Assembly: GCF_021699055.1 (NCBI RefSeq)
Contig: NZ_SSXC01000015.1
Location: 1-61,558, forward strand
Length of the DNA: 61,558 nucleotides
From: Blastococcus sp. MG754426
GTDB lineage: Bacteria; Actinomycetota; Actinomycetes; Mycobacteriales; Geodermatophilaceae
Direction of reading: 5' to 3'
Part shown: positions 43,972-54,197 of the stretch, piece by piece
Layout: the number at the start of each line of letters is the position of its first letter
Position numbering within the stretch: the stretch's first letter is position 1
Notes under the pieces: model-generated
What the model saw: only the letters and a program-made list of their open reading frames with translations
Databases searched by the model: none
Told to the model about the DNA's origin: nothing
Program-made: the position numbers and the translations under genes

Positions 43972-46409
43972 GCCTCCGGCTCCCGCAGGGGCGAGGCGCC
44001 CCCCGTGACGGGCCCCGCCCCGGCGCCCCACTGCCAGCGGCGCACCTCCGGCAGGTCCTCCCCGTGGGTGCGCACGTACCGCCGGTGCTCGATCAGCGTG
44101 TCCCGCAGCCGGTCGCGGGCGTGCGCGCCCACGTCGCGCAGCCGGGGGACCCGGTCGATGACGTCGATCGCCAGGTCGAACCGGTCGATCCGGTTCATCA
44201 CGCACATGTCGAACGGGGTGGTCGTCGTCCCCTCCTCCACGTAGCCACGCACGTGCAGGTTCTCGTGGTTGGCCCGCCGGTAGGTCAGCCGGTGGATCAG
44301 CCAGGGGTAGCCGTGGTAGGCGAAGATCACCGGCTTGTCCGTCGTGAAGTAGGAGTCGAATTCGCGGTCGGAGAGGCCGTGCGGGTGCTCCCGGTCGTCC
44401 TGGAGCCGCATGAGGTCGACGACGTTGACCACGCGCATCCGCAGGTCGGGGAAGAGGCCGCGGAGGATCTCGACGGCCGCGAGCGTCTCCATGGTCGGCA
44501 CGTCGCCGGCGCAGGCCAGGACGACGTCGGGCGCGGTGCCCGCGTCGGTGCTCGCCCACTGCCAGATGCCGATGCCCTTGGTGCAGTGCTCGACGGCGGC
44601 GTCCATGTCCAGGTACTGCAGCGCCGGCTGCTTCCCGGCCACCACCACGTTGACGTACTGCCGGCTGCGCAGGCAGTGGTCGGCGACCGACAGCAGGGTG
44701 TTGGCGTCCGGGGGCAGGTACACCCGCACGACCTCGGCCTTCTTGTTGACCACGTGGTCGATGAAGCCCGGGTCCTGGTGGGAGAACCCGTTGTGGTCCT
44801 GGCGCCACACGTGCGAGGTGAGCAGGTAGTTCAGCGAGGCGATCGGCCGCCGCCACGGGATGCCGTTGGTCGTCTTCAGCCACTTGGCGTGCTGGTTGAC
44901 CATCGAGTCCACGATGTGGACGAACGCCTCGTAGCAGGAGAAGAACCCGTGCCGGCCGGTGAGCAGGTACCCCTCCAGCCACCCCTGGCAGGTGTGCTCG
45001 GAGAGGATCTCCATGACCCGGCCGTCGGGGGCGAGGTGGTCGTCGTCGGGGTGGCGCTCCGCGACCCAGGTGCGGTCGGTCGCCTCGAGCACCGCGCCCA
45101 GCCGGTTCGAGTTGTTCTCGTCGGGCGAGAAGACGCGGAAGGTGGACCCGTTCCGCCGCATCACGTCGCGCAGGAACGTGCCCAGCACGCGGGTGGCCTC
45201 CACCGCCCCGGTCCCGGGCTCGGGGACGTCGACGGCGTAGTCGCGGAAGTCGGGCAGCCGCAGCGGTTGCAGCAGCGCCCCGCCGTTGGCGTGCGGCGTC
45301 GCGCTCATCCGCCGCTCCCCCACCGGGTGCAGGTCGCGGACGGCGGGCACCGGGGTGCCGTCGGCGTCGAAGAGCTCCTCGGGGCGGTAGCTGCGCAGCC
45401 ACTCCTCCAGCACCCGGCGGTGCCCGTCGTCGCCCCGCGCGTCGGCGAACGGGACCTGGTGCGACCGCCAGGAGCCCTCGACGCGGACGCCGTCGACCTC
45501 GGCCGGGCCGGTCCAGCCCTTCGGGGAGCGCAGCACGACCACCGGCCAGCGCGGGCGGGTGGCGTCGCCCTCCTGGCGGGCCCGGCGCCGGATCTCGGCG
45601 ATCTCGTCGAGGCACTCGTCCAGCACCGCGGCGAACTGCTGGTGCATCACCGCGGGGTCGTCGCCGGCCACCAGCCGCGGGGCGTGGCCGTAGCCCCGCA
45701 GCAGCTCCAGCAGCTCCTCGTCACCGATGCGGGCGAGCACCGTCGGGTTGGCGATCTTGTAGCCGTTGAGGTGCAGGATCGGCAGCACCGCGCCGTCGCG
45801 GGCGGGGTCGAGGAACTTGTTCGAGTGCCAGCTGGTGGCCAGCGGGCCGGTCTCGGCCTCGCCGTCGCCGACGACCGCCGCCACGACGAGGTCGGGGTTG
45901 TCGAACGCCGCCCCGTAGGCGTGGGAGAGGACGTACCCGAGCTCCCCACCCTCGTGGATCGAGCCCGGGGTCTCCGGCGCCACGTGGCTGGGGATGCCGC
46001 CCGGGAAGGAGAACTGGGTGAACAGCCGGCGCATCCCCGCCTCGTCCTGCGAGACGTCGGGGTAGATCTCGCTGTAGGTGCCCTCCAGCCACGCCGCCGC
46101 GACCGGGCCGGGGCCGCCGTGCCCCGGCCCCATCAGGTACATCATCGAGAGGTCGCGCGCCCGGATGACCCGGTTGAGGTGCGCGTACACGAAGTTCAGG
46201 CCCGGGGTGGTGCCCCAGTGCCCGAGCAGCCGCGGCTTCACGTGCTCCGGCCGCAGCGGCTCGCGCAGCAGCGGGTTGCCCATCAGGTAGATCTGGCCCA
46301 CGGAGAGGTAGTTCGCCGCCCGCCACCAGGCGTCCAGCGCCTGCAGCTCGTCGTCGGTCAGGGGTCCTGCCGGGCCCGCACCGGGCCGCTCGTCCACCGA
46401 GATCGCCAC
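43968..46409 (-). CDS. xfp: Xylulose 5-phosphate / fructose 6-phosphate phosphoketolase
   Basis: About 813 residues, thiamine diphosphate dependent. It splits xylulose 5-phosphate or fructose 6-phosphate with phosphate into acetyl phosphate and glyceraldehyde 3-phosphate or erythrose 4-phosphate. Family marks: [43 protein letters not shown], the ThDP motif [15 protein letters not shown], and C-terminal [16 protein letters not shown] place the start at GTG 46409 because a minus-strand TAGCGT (46417-46422) lies just before it, giving a leaderless message; an upstream GTG at 46418 overlaps that element. It forms an operon with ackA. Confidence 0.92.
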   Translation of the reverse strand: MAISVDERPGAGPAGPLTDDELQALDAWWRAANYLSVGQIYLMGNPLLREPLRPEHVKPRLLGHWGTTPGLNFVYAHLNRVIRARDLSMMYLMGPGHGGPGPVAAAWLEGTYSEIYPDVSQDEAGMRRLFTQFSFPGGIPSHVAPETPGSIHEGGELGYVLSHAYGAAFDNPDLVVAAVVGDGEAETGPLATSWHSNKFLDPARDGAVLPILHLNGYKIANPTVLARIGDEELLELLRGYGHAPRLVAGDDPAVMHQQFAAVLDECLDEIAEIRRRARQEGDATRPRWPVVVLRSPKGWTGPAEVDGVRVEGSWRSHQVPFADARGDDGHRRVLEEWLRSYRPEELFDADGTPVPAVRDLHPVGERRMSATPHANGGALLQPLRLPDFRDYAVDVPEPGTGAVEATRVLGTFLRDVMRRNGSTFRVFSPDENNSNRLGAVLEATDRTWVAERHPDDDHLAPDGRVMEILSEHTCQGWLEGYLLTGRHGFFSCYEAFVHIVDSMVNQHAKWLKTTNGIPWRRPIASLNYLLTSHVWRQDHNGFSHQDPGFIDHVVNKKAEVVRVYLPPDANTLLSVADHCLRSRQYVNVVVAGKQPALQYLDMDAAVEHCTKGIGIWQWASTDAGTAPDVVLACAGDVPTMETLAAVEILRGLFPDLRMRVVNVVDLMRLQDDREHPHGLSDREFDSYFTTDKPVIFAYHGYPWLIHRLTYRRANHENLHVRGYVEEGTTTTPFDMCVMNRIDRFDLAIDVIDRVPRLRDVGAHARDRLRDTLIEHRRYVRTHGEDLPEVRRWQWGAGAGPVTGGASPLREPEA

Positions 46410-46416
46410 CCGTCGC

Positions 46417-46422
46417 ACGCTA
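46417..46422 (-). promoter_or_regulatory. Probable -10 element TAGCGT for leaderless xfp mRNA
   Basis: The minus strand reads TAGCGT, ending 7 nt before GTG 46409. No ribosome binding site precedes either candidate start, which fits leaderless translation. Confidence 0.4.
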
Positions 46423-46532
46423 ACGGCCCGGCGGGGCGGGGGCGAGGGCTCGGCGGCTCCCGCCGCGGTCGGGGATCATCGGACCTCCGGCGGGTCACCC
46501 GGCCGCCGGCCCCCAGCAGATCGCGAGCCAGC

Positions 46533-47822
<1,290 letters not shown>

Positions 47823-47831
47823 CCGGCCGGG

Positions 47832-48566
47832 TCAGCCGGTGGCCGCGTGCCGCACGACGCCGAGGTGGTGGGCGGCGGTCTCGGCCAGGGAGGCGGCGTC
47901 GACGGCCGCCGTCACCACGGTGGCGCCCTCGGCGGCGAAGCCGGCCGCCTCCTCGCCGCTGCGCGCGTGCACCCCCACGGGCACCCCCGCCGCCCGCGCC
48001 CGGGCGATGATCGAGGAGAGCACCGCGCGGAGCTCGTCCCGCTGCTCCTCGCCGGTCAGCTCCAGCGAGAGGGCCAGGTCCGCCGGCCCGACGTACAGCC
48101 CGTCCAGCCCCGGCACCTCGAGGACGGCGTCGAGGTCGGCGAGCATCGACGCCGCCTCCACCATCACCAGCAGGAGCGGCTCGTCCGCTCCCCCGGAGAG
48201 CCGGCCGATCGACCGTCCGCCCGCGGGCGCGTACCGGCAGGCGGCGACGATCTCGCGGGCGTGCCCGGCGTCGCGCACGTTGGGCACGACGAGGCCCCGG
48301 GCGCCGAGGTCCAGCGGCCGCCCGAGGTCGGGGAACAGCGAGCTGCGGGTGCGCACCAGCGGCACGGACCCCGCCGCCGTGATCGCCGCGCAGGTGCCCG
48401 GGAGGTCGGCCTCCGCGGTGGCGCCGTGCTGGAGGTCGACGACGACGTAGTCGGCGCCGGTCCGGGCCAGCACCTCACCGGTCACCGCCCCGGGCAGCAG
48501 GCTCCACAGCCCGTGGCAGGGCCGGCCCTCCGACCACCGTCGCCGCAGCTCCGCCTCGCCCGCCAT
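47832..48566 (-). CDS. HpcH/HpaI-family aldolase
   Basis: 244 residues. This is a class II pyruvate aldolase of the HpcH/HpaI (2-dehydro-3-deoxyglucarate aldolase-like) group: VVVDLQHG (His of the substrate loop), VPLVRTRS (Arg), LGARGLVVPNV, the metal-binding Glu in LLVMVEAAS and the Asp in LYVGPADLALSLEL. The reaction is reversible cleavage of a 4-hydroxy-2-oxo acid to pyruvate and an aldehyde; the substrate is unknown. The ATG at 48566 is clear. The 195 nt before the AhpD-like gene (48567-48761) show no gene. Confidence 0.87.
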   Translation of the reverse strand: MAGEAELRRRWSEGRPCHGLWSLLPGAVTGEVLARTGADYVVVDLQHGATAEADLPGTCAAITAAGSVPLVRTRSSLFPDLGRPLDLGARGLVVPNVRDAGHAREIVAACRYAPAGGRSIGRLSGGADEPLLLVMVEAASMLADLDAVLEVPGLDGLYVGPADLALSLELTGEEQRDELRAVLSSIIARARAAGVPVGVHARSGEEAAGFAAEGATVVTAAVDAASLAETAAHHLGVVRHAATG

Positions 48567-48761
48567 CCGGCTCCTCCTCCGTCGTCATCCCTGGACCGGT
48601 CCGATCCTGCGCGAACGGCCCGCCGCCCGCGACCGAGGGGGCGGGCGCCCCCGCGGGCAGGGTCCAGCCGCACCGGTCGACGAAGAGCCGCGTGCCCCTG
48701 CGGCCCGACCCGCCCGGGCGCGGCTCGACCCGCCGGCGGACCGTAGCGCGCCGGCCGCGGG

Positions 48762-49364
48762 TCAGGCGGGCGGCACCTCGGCGCCGCGCGGCAGCCGGCC
48801 CATCAGGAAGAACTCGGGGTTCGGCGTGATCGCCGCGAAGTGCGCGAGCCGGTTGGAGAGCGCGAAGAACGACGTGATCATGCCGACGTCCCACACGTCG
48901 TCCTCGGTGAGCCCGTGCTCGGTGAGGGCGGCCAGGTCCGCGGCGGTGACCGAGGCCGGGTCGGCCGCCAGCCGGGTGGCCACCGCGAGGACGGCGTGCA
49001 TGCGCGGCGACAGCGGGGCCTTGCGCCAGTCCACGGCGACGTGGTCGGCGATGTGCGGGTCCTTGGTGCGGATGCGGGCCACCGCACCGTGCGCGACGAC
49101 GCAGTAGAGGCAGTCGTTGCCGGCGCTGGTCGCCACCACGATCAGCTCGCGGTCGGCCTTGGACAGCCCCGGGGTCTCCTTGTCCATGAGCGCGTCGTGC
49201 ATCGCGAAGAACGCCCGCGCCTCGTCCGGCCGCCAGGCCAGCGCGGCGAAGACGTTGGGCAGGAAGCCGGACCTCTCCCGGACCTCCGCGTAGCGCTCGG
49301 CGAGGTCCGGGGGCAGCTCGTCGGCGGGGCGGAGGGGGAAGCGGCTGATCGGCGTCTCGGTCAC
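48762..49364 (-). CDS. AhpD-like peroxidase-related protein (carboxymuconolactone decarboxylase fold)
   Basis: 200 residues of the uncharacterised peroxidase-related family. The redox centre is NDCLYCVVAHGA (C-x2-C-x3-H), as in AhpD, preceded by LSKADRELIVVATSAG; VWDVGMITSFFALSNRLAHF closes the domain. AhpD-type proteins use the CxxC pair and a thiol partner to reduce peroxides. The GTG at 49364 lies 31 nt after the UGSC gene, so it is the third gene of the operon 51308-48762. Its usual Cys pair contrasts with the Sec-like position in the UGSC protein. Confidence 0.87.
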   Translation of the reverse strand: MTETPISRFPLRPADELPPDLAERYAEVRERSGFLPNVFAALAWRPDEARAFFAMHDALMDKETPGLSKADRELIVVATSAGNDCLYCVVAHGAVARIRTKDPHIADHVAVDWRKAPLSPRMHAVLAVATRLAADPASVTAADLAALTEHGLTEDDVWDVGMITSFFALSNRLAHFAAITPNPEFFLMGRLPRGAEVPPA

Positions 49365-49395
49365 CGGTCCACCCTGGCAGCGCGCGGCGCCGCCG

Positions 49396-49914
49396 TCACC
49401 CCGCGGTGGTGACGGCGGCCAGCACCGCGGGGTAGGCCGCCTCGGCGGCCGCCCGGAGCTCCGCGTCGGTGCGGTCCTGCACCGGGTGGGGGACGAGCAC
49501 GCACGGCGCCGGGAAGCCCAGCGCGGTGCCCTGCGCGCGGGCCGCCTCGGCGAACGCCTCGCTGGCGAGGAACACCCCGACGACGCCGCGGCGCTCGAGG
49601 TCGGCGATGTCGTGCACACTGCACGACGTGCAGGAGCCCTAATCGGCCAGCGCCTCGATGACCACCTCGCACTGCTCGGCGATCTCGTGCCGCAGGTCCA
49701 CCGGGGCGGTCCGGGCGAAGGTCGGCTTGCGGTAGCGCCGCACGACCGCGCCGTCCGCGGCGAGCAGCTCGGCCAGCCGGTCCAGGACGACGTCGCCGCG
49801 TGCCTTGCTGATGTCGAGCAGCCCGACGCTCCGGCCGCGCAGCGAGGCCGGGCGGGGCAGCGGCTCGCGGGCGGCCGCCTGCCGCTCGCCGGTCGGGTCC
49901 AGGACCGTTCTCAT
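49396..49914 (-). CDS. UGSC-family selenoprotein with in-frame TAG as probable selenocysteine codon
   Basis: 172 residues if TAG (49639-49641) is read through; 91 if not. The first half (LLDISKARGDVVLDRLAELL ... CEVVIEALAD) ends exactly where the family motif U/C-G-S-C begins. The codon there is TAG, followed in frame by GSCTSCSVHDIADLERRG, a conserved domain with PAPCVLVPHPVQD, and TGA at 49396. Sec would be residue 92, with Cys95 and Cys98 nearby. A SECIS-like hairpin lies at 49609-49627. The ATG at 49914 overlaps the thioredoxin-like stop by 4 nt. The UGSC family is known with Sec or Cys. Alternatives are a nonsense mutation or a base error; a TGC or TGT Cys codon would need two changes, TGA only one. 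Confidence 0.82.
49609..49627 (-). promoter_or_regulatory. SECIS-like hairpin downstream of the TAG
   Basis: On the minus strand GTCGTGC-AGTGT-GCACGAC forms a perfect 7-bp stem (8 with the closing A-T), beginning 11 nt after the TAG, with the apical loop starting 19 nt after it and a G in the second loop position. Bacterial SECIS elements have the loop 16-37 nt after the codon and a G among the first two loop bases. A competing stem, CTGCAC-GTC-GTGCAG, overlaps it. Confidence 0.6.
49639..49641 (-). other. In-frame TAG recoding site (probable UAG selenocysteine codon)
   Basis: The plus strand reads CTA. It sits at the exact U/C position of the UGSC motif. UAG-directed Sec insertion has been reported for Geodermatophilus and Blastococcus, where tRNA-Sec carries a matching anticodon. 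No selA, selB, selD or tRNA-Sec gene is in this window, so the machinery cannot be confirmed here. Confidence 0.75.
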
Positions 49915-51308
49915 GCGCGCACCTCTCTCGTCACCGGGGCGCTCCCGGTCTGACCGGCCACCCAGCCTCCCACGATCGCGCTGAACAACCCGGCGTCGCC
50001 GCCGGCGTGCGCGACCAGCAGACCACCGGGCCGGAACTTCGGCAGCTCCGCCCCCGCCAGGCCGGCGGGCACCCCCTCGGCCATGCCGCCCGCCCCGCGC
50101 ACCAGCTCCGCGCCGGGCAGGGTCAGCAGCTCCTCCAGCTCGGCCAGCAGGCGGGCCCGGTCCCACCCCGCCTCGCGGAACACCCGGCCGTGCTCGGGTG
50201 AGACCACGAGCATCGCGTCGAAGGCCATCGGCAGCTTGGGGTGGGCGTTGACGCGCAGGCAGGCGGCGAAGGTCCGCGCCAGCGACGCCGGGTCGCGGCT
50301 GAGCTGGTCGACCACCGGCTGAACGCCCGACCCCGCGAACACGGTCACCGCGTCGCCGGGCACCCCGCGGTCGGCGGCCAGCGGCGGGAACGGGCTGTCG
50401 TGCTCGCGCTCGGCGAAGCAGAAGGTGAACTTGCCGGGGTTGCCCAGGGTCGCCCGGTCCACCTCGCCGGGGCGCCCGCCGCCGACGTTGCGGACCACCA
50501 GCTGCAGCGCCCGGCCGATCGTGGCGTTGGCGCGGTTGCCCTGCCCCAGGGCGTTGACCCCGCCGTTCATGCCGATCCGCGCGGCGACCGGCCCGTTGAC
50601 CACCACCACCGGCCCGGCGAAGTACGTCGTCGCCAGCAGCCCGTGCAGCGCGAACTCCTCGGCGGCGGCCGCCTCCAGGGCGGCCAGCACCACCGGCAGG
50701 TGCTCGGGCAGGCACCCGGCCATGACGGCGTTGACGGCCACCTTCTCGACGGTGCACTCGACCAGATCGGGCGGGACGACGGCGACCACCTCGCCCGGGT
50801 CGCGGGTGGTGCCGCGCAGCATCCGCAGCACCCGCTCCGGCGTCGGCGGCACCACGGGCAGCCCGTCGGTCCAGCCCCGGTCGAACAGCGCCTCGTGCTC
50901 GTCCTCGAGCTCGGCGAGCTCGATCCGCCGGCTGACCAGCCCGGTGCCGCCGTACCGCGCCTCCAGTGCGTCGATGCGGAACGGGTCCACCGACAGCGAG
51001 CCGCAGCCCGGCCGGTGCTCGGGCAGCCCCTCCCCCAGGTCGGCGACGCCGGTGAGCTCGGCCCACTGCTCCCGGCTCCACCCGACCACCCGGGCGGTCT
51101 CGGCGCCGTCGACCACCCGCAGCAGCGTCGGGACGGTCTCGATGCCCAGCCGGTAGGAGAGCTCCAGCTCGGTGTCGTCGCCGTCGAACCACCCGGCGTC
51201 GTCCTGGCACCACACGGCGGCGCCGAGCCGCCGCAGCACCGGCTCCACGAGCACGCAGGTGGGGCAGTCGCGCTTGACCACGGCCACGAGACCGTCCGGG
51301 AGCTGCAC
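49911..51308 (-). CDS. Thioredoxin-like protein with large C-terminal domain of unknown function
   Basis: About 465 residues. The N-terminal domain (1-80) is thioredoxin-like with the redox pair in VVKRDCPTCVLVEPVL (Cys15, Cys18) and the cis-Pro segment IETVPTLLRV. The rest (about 130-465), beginning near WTDGLPVVPPTPERVLRML, is a conserved domain I cannot name; it has NGGVNALGQGNRANATIGR and LPMAFDAMLVVSPEH. It is the first gene of the operon with the UGSC and AhpD-like genes and may supply electrons to the Sec residue (inference). The start is uncertain: GTG 51308 gives a compact thioredoxin domain, GTG 51353 adds 15 residues. Confidence 0.75.
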   Translation of the reverse strand: MQLPDGLVAVVKRDCPTCVLVEPVLRRLGAAVWCQDDAGWFDGDDTELELSYRLGIETVPTLLRVVDGAETARVVGWSREQWAELTGVADLGEGLPEHRPGCGSLSVDPFRIDALEARYGGTGLVSRRIELAELEDEHEALFDRGWTDGLPVVPPTPERVLRMLRGTTRDPGEVVAVVPPDLVECTVEKVAVNAVMAGCLPEHLPVVLAALEAAAAEEFALHGLLATTYFAGPVVVVNGPVAARIGMNGGVNALGQGNRANATIGRALQLVVRNVGGGRPGEVDRATLGNPGKFTFCFAEREHDSPFPPLAADRGVPGDAVTVFAGSGVQPVVDQLSRDPASLARTFAACLRVNAHPKLPMAFDAMLVVSPEHGRVFREAGWDRARLLAELEELLTLPGAELVRGAGGMAEGVPAGLAGAELPKFRPGGLLVAHAGGDAGLFSAIVGGWVAGQTGSAPVTREVRA

Positions 51309-51414
51309 GGCGCGACCGTACCCACCCCGCCCGCCGGCCGTGACGGCGGTCACCGCGGCGCGTCCCGGTGCGGCGGCCCCGGCCGGGACGGCCCCGGCCG
51401 GCCCGGGGGCCCGT

Positions 51415-52623
51415 TCAGCCGGCCCGGGGGCCGAACCGCATCAGGCGGACGGCCTCCGGCAGCGCGGCGAGCCCCGCCAGCAGGTGCGCGGGCAACGGGG
51501 CGCTGACGTCGGTGACCGCGTACCCGTACTCCCCGCGCGTGGCCAGCACCTGGGCGTCGACGTTGAGCCCGTGCTCGCCGACGAGGGCGTCGACCCGCGC
51601 CAGGACGCCGGGCACGTTGCGGTGCAGCAGGGCGAAGCGGTCGGTCGAGGAGCCGTGCAGGACGACCGTGGGCAGGTTGACGCTCAGCGTCGTCGTCCCC
51701 GTGGCGGTGTAGTCGACGAGCTTGCCGGCCACGAACCGCCCGATGTCGTGCTGCGCCTCCTGGGTCGAGCCGCCGATGTGCGGGGTGAGGATGACGTTGG
51801 GCAGGCCGCGCAGCACCGAGGTGAACTCGTCGCCCTGCTCCCGGGGCTCGTGCGGGAACACGTCGACCGCCGCCCCGGCGATGTGGCCGCTCAGGATGCT
51901 GTCGCGCAGCGCCTCGTGGTCCAGGACGAACCCGCGCGAGAGGTTGAGGAAGATGCTGCGCGGGCGCATCCTGGCGAACTGCTCGGCGCCGAACAGCCCG
52001 GCGTTCCCGGCGCGCCCGTCCACGTGCAGCGTGACGGTCTCCGCCCGCTCGAGCAGCTCCTCCAGGCTGTCGCAGCGCTGGGCGTTGCCGAGCGCCAGCT
52101 TGTCCTCGAGGTCGTAGAAGATCACCCGCATGCCCAGCGCCTCGGCGAGCACCGACAGCTGGCTGCCGATGTTGCCGTAGCCGATGATGCCGAGCGTCCG
52201 CCCGCGGATCTCGTGGCTGCCGGCGGCCGACTTGTCCCAGGTGCCGGCGTGCAGGGAGCGGTCCCGGTCGACCAGCCGCCGGGCCAGGATGATGATCTCG
52301 GCGATCGCCATCTCCACCACGCTGCGGGTGTTCGAGAACGGCGCGTTGAACACCGCCACGCCCGCGGCCGCGGCCGCGGTCAGGTCGATCTGGTTCGTGC
52401 CGATGCAGAAGGCGCCCACCGCCTGCAGGTCGGGGCGGCTGCGCAGCACCTCCGCGGTCACCTGGGTCTTCGACCGGATGCCGAGCAGGTCCACCCCGTC
52501 GAGCGCGGCGACGAGGTCCGCCTCGTCCAGCGCCCCGCGGAGGGACTGGACCTCGTAGCCGGCGGCACCGAGGATCTCGGTCGCGACCGGGTCGATGTTC
52601 TCCAGCAGCAGAGCTCTGGGCAC
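51415..52623 (-). CDS. serA: D-3-phosphoglycerate dehydrogenase, ACT-containing
   Basis: 402 residues, the size of E. coli SerA (410). The NAD site is GIIGYGNIGSQLSVLAEAL; catalytic parts are CIGTNQIDL, NLSRGFVLD and TPHIGGSTQEAQ (His); the C-terminal ACT domain (about 330-402, LLHRNVPGVLARVDAL) usually binds serine. It oxidises 3-phosphoglycerate to phosphohydroxypyruvate in serine synthesis, the route also tied to Sec-tRNA formation, since that starts from serine; that link is loose. The GTG at 52623 follows GAGG. It is divergent from the dehydrogenase at 52811. Confidence 0.9.
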   Translation of the reverse strand: MPRALLLENIDPVATEILGAAGYEVQSLRGALDEADLVAALDGVDLLGIRSKTQVTAEVLRSRPDLQAVGAFCIGTNQIDLTAAAAAGVAVFNAPFSNTRSVVEMAIAEIIILARRLVDRDRSLHAGTWDKSAAGSHEIRGRTLGIIGYGNIGSQLSVLAEALGMRVIFYDLEDKLALGNAQRCDSLEELLERAETVTLHVDGRAGNAGLFGAEQFARMRPRSIFLNLSRGFVLDHEALRDSILSGHIAGAAVDVFPHEPREQGDEFTSVLRGLPNVILTPHIGGSTQEAQHDIGRFVAGKLVDYTATGTTTLSVNLPTVVLHGSSTDRFALLHRNVPGVLARVDALVGEHGLNVDAQVLATRGEYGYAVTDVSAPLPAHLLAGLAALPEAVRLMRFGPRAG

Positions 52624-52810
52624 GTCCAGGACCTCCTCGACCGTGGGACCGCCGGCCGGTGCACCGGCGCGTCGCCGGGCGTGCGCGACGCCGACCAGTA
52701 TCCCGGCGGCGCCGGAGCGCCCTGCGACGGGTCCTGCTGCGCCCGGCGCCCGGCGCTGGTCTACTTCCCGGGCGGCCGCACCGGGCGGTCGCGGAGGGAG
52801 GCGGTGCGAC

Positions 52811-53785
52811 GTGTGGGCCCACCGGCTGAGCGGACCGTTCGCCTTCGAGCGGGTGGAGGTGGCCGCCCCGCGCGCGGAGGACCTGGCCGCCGGTCAGGTG
52901 CTGCTCGCCACGCGGGCGGGTGGCATCTGCGGCAGCGACCTGCCCTTCTTCAAGGGCGCCCCCTTCCTGCACGCCCCGAACCCCGCGGACCGGGCGGCCA
53001 CGCCGGCGCCCGGCTTCCCCCTGCACGAGGTGGTCGGCGAGGTGGTCGCCAGCCGGCACCCGGACCACTCCCCCGGCGACCTGGTCGTCGGCTGGGCGGC
53101 CGCCTTCGACGGGATCGCCGAGCTGGTGGTCACCGACGGCGAGGGGCTGGCCGGCTACGACACCGCGCTGCCGCCCACGACCGCCGTCATGCTGCAGCCG
53201 CTGGCGTGCGTCCTCTACGCCGCCGAGCAGCTGGGCGACGTGCGCGGGCGGTCGGTGGGCGTCGTCGGGCAGGGGCCCATCGGGCTGCTGTTCAGCCACG
53301 TGCTCAAGCAGCGCGGCGCCCGCCGCGTCATCGGGGTCGACCGGGTGGACCGCAGCGCCGCGGCCGGCGTCTTCGGGGTGGACGAGACCGTCACCGCGAG
53401 CTCGAGCCGCTGGGCCGCGACGCTCCCGGACACCGACCGGCCGTCCGTCGTCGTCGAGGCGGTCGGCCACCAGGTGACGACGCTGCAGGACTGCCTGACC
53501 GCCGTGGCGCCCGGGGGCGACGTCCTCTACTTCGGGATCCCCGACGACCCGGTCTACCCGCTGGACATGATCACGTTCCTGCGGAAGAACCTCACGCTGC
53601 GCGCCGGGGTCACGCTGGAGCGGGCGCGCGTGCTGCGGGACGCGGGCGCCTACCTCGCCGAGCACCCCGGCCTGCGCGACGTCTACGTCAGCGACGTCCA
53701 CCCCGTCGACGACGTCACCGCCGCCTTCTCCGCCGCGATCCAGCCGCGGGCGGGCCAGTACAAGGTCGTGCTCGAGACGGCCTGA
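52811..53785 (+). CDS. Zinc-binding medium-chain dehydrogenase
   Basis: 324 residues. GGICGSDLPFFKGAP and FPLHEVVGEVVA hold the catalytic-zinc residues; the Cys4 structural-zinc loop is absent; the cofactor site is SVGVVGQGPIGLLFSHVL. GDVLYFGIPDDPVYPLDM resembles L-iditol / threonine-type dehydrogenases of uncertain substrate. The GTG at 52811 follows GGAGGGAGG by 9 nt. It stands alone; the convergent small membrane protein begins 13 nt after its stop. Confidence 0.83.
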   Translation: MWAHRLSGPFAFERVEVAAPRAEDLAAGQVLLATRAGGICGSDLPFFKGAPFLHAPNPADRAATPAPGFPLHEVVGEVVASRHPDHSPGDLVVGWAAAFDGIAELVVTDGEGLAGYDTALPPTTAVMLQPLACVLYAAEQLGDVRGRSVGVVGQGPIGLLFSHVLKQRGARRVIGVDRVDRSAAAGVFGVDETVTASSSRWAATLPDTDRPSVVVEAVGHQVTTLQDCLTAVAPGGDVLYFGIPDDPVYPLDMITFLRKNLTLRAGVTLERARVLRDAGAYLAEHPGLRDVYVSDVHPVDDVTAAFSAAIQPRAGQYKVVLETA

Positions 53786-53798
53786 CCGGGGGCGCCGG

Positions 53799-54020
53799 TC
53801 AGCCGTCCCTGTGCGACTCGCCCGGGTCCCGGTGCGAGCGCCCGGCGAGCCACCTCTGCCACTCCGCCCGCTCGCCGGCTCCCGGCGCGGCGGAGAGCGC
53901 GATCACCGCGACCACCGCCAGGACCGCCACCGCGAGGACGACGGCCGCCACGACCTCCCACTGGAACAGCGGGGGGACGGTCAGGTTGCCGGGGACCGGC
54001 GCGGGGCTGGGCGGTGCCAT
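53799..54020 (-). CDS. Small single-helix membrane protein, unknown
   Basis: 73 residues: a short N-terminus (MAPPSPAPVPGNLTVPPLF), one strong hydrophobic helix (VVAAVVLAVAVLAVVAVIAL) and a charged C-terminal tail (RAEWQRWLAGRSHRDPGES). I do not recognise a family. The ATG at 54020 is the best start. The 225 nt from 54021 to 54245 between it and the DivIVA-like gene hold only a promoter-like -10. Confidence 0.55.
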   Translation of the reverse strand: MAPPSPAPVPGNLTVPPLFQWEVVAAVVLAVAVLAVVAVIALSAAPGAGERAEWQRWLAGRSHRDPGESHRDG

Positions 54021-54197
54021 GCGGCACGGTGTGCCCCGCGCCGCAGGCCCGGGAACCCCCGCCGCCGGCGGCTCACCCGAGCGGGCGACGTCACGCAGCG
54101 CGACGGGTCCCGGGGCCCCCGACCGGTCCGGGTGCGCACCCCACCCGGGCGGGTGAGCGGCCCCCACCTCGGCGGGCGGACCCCCGTCCGCCCGCCC

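Noticed and set aside
49396-49914. Reading the UGSC gene as a pseudogene broken by a nonsense codon
   Set aside because: Not excluded, but the TAG is at the single position where this family uses Sec, the downstream frame is intact, and a SECIS-like hairpin is present. A random stop there would be a strong coincidence.
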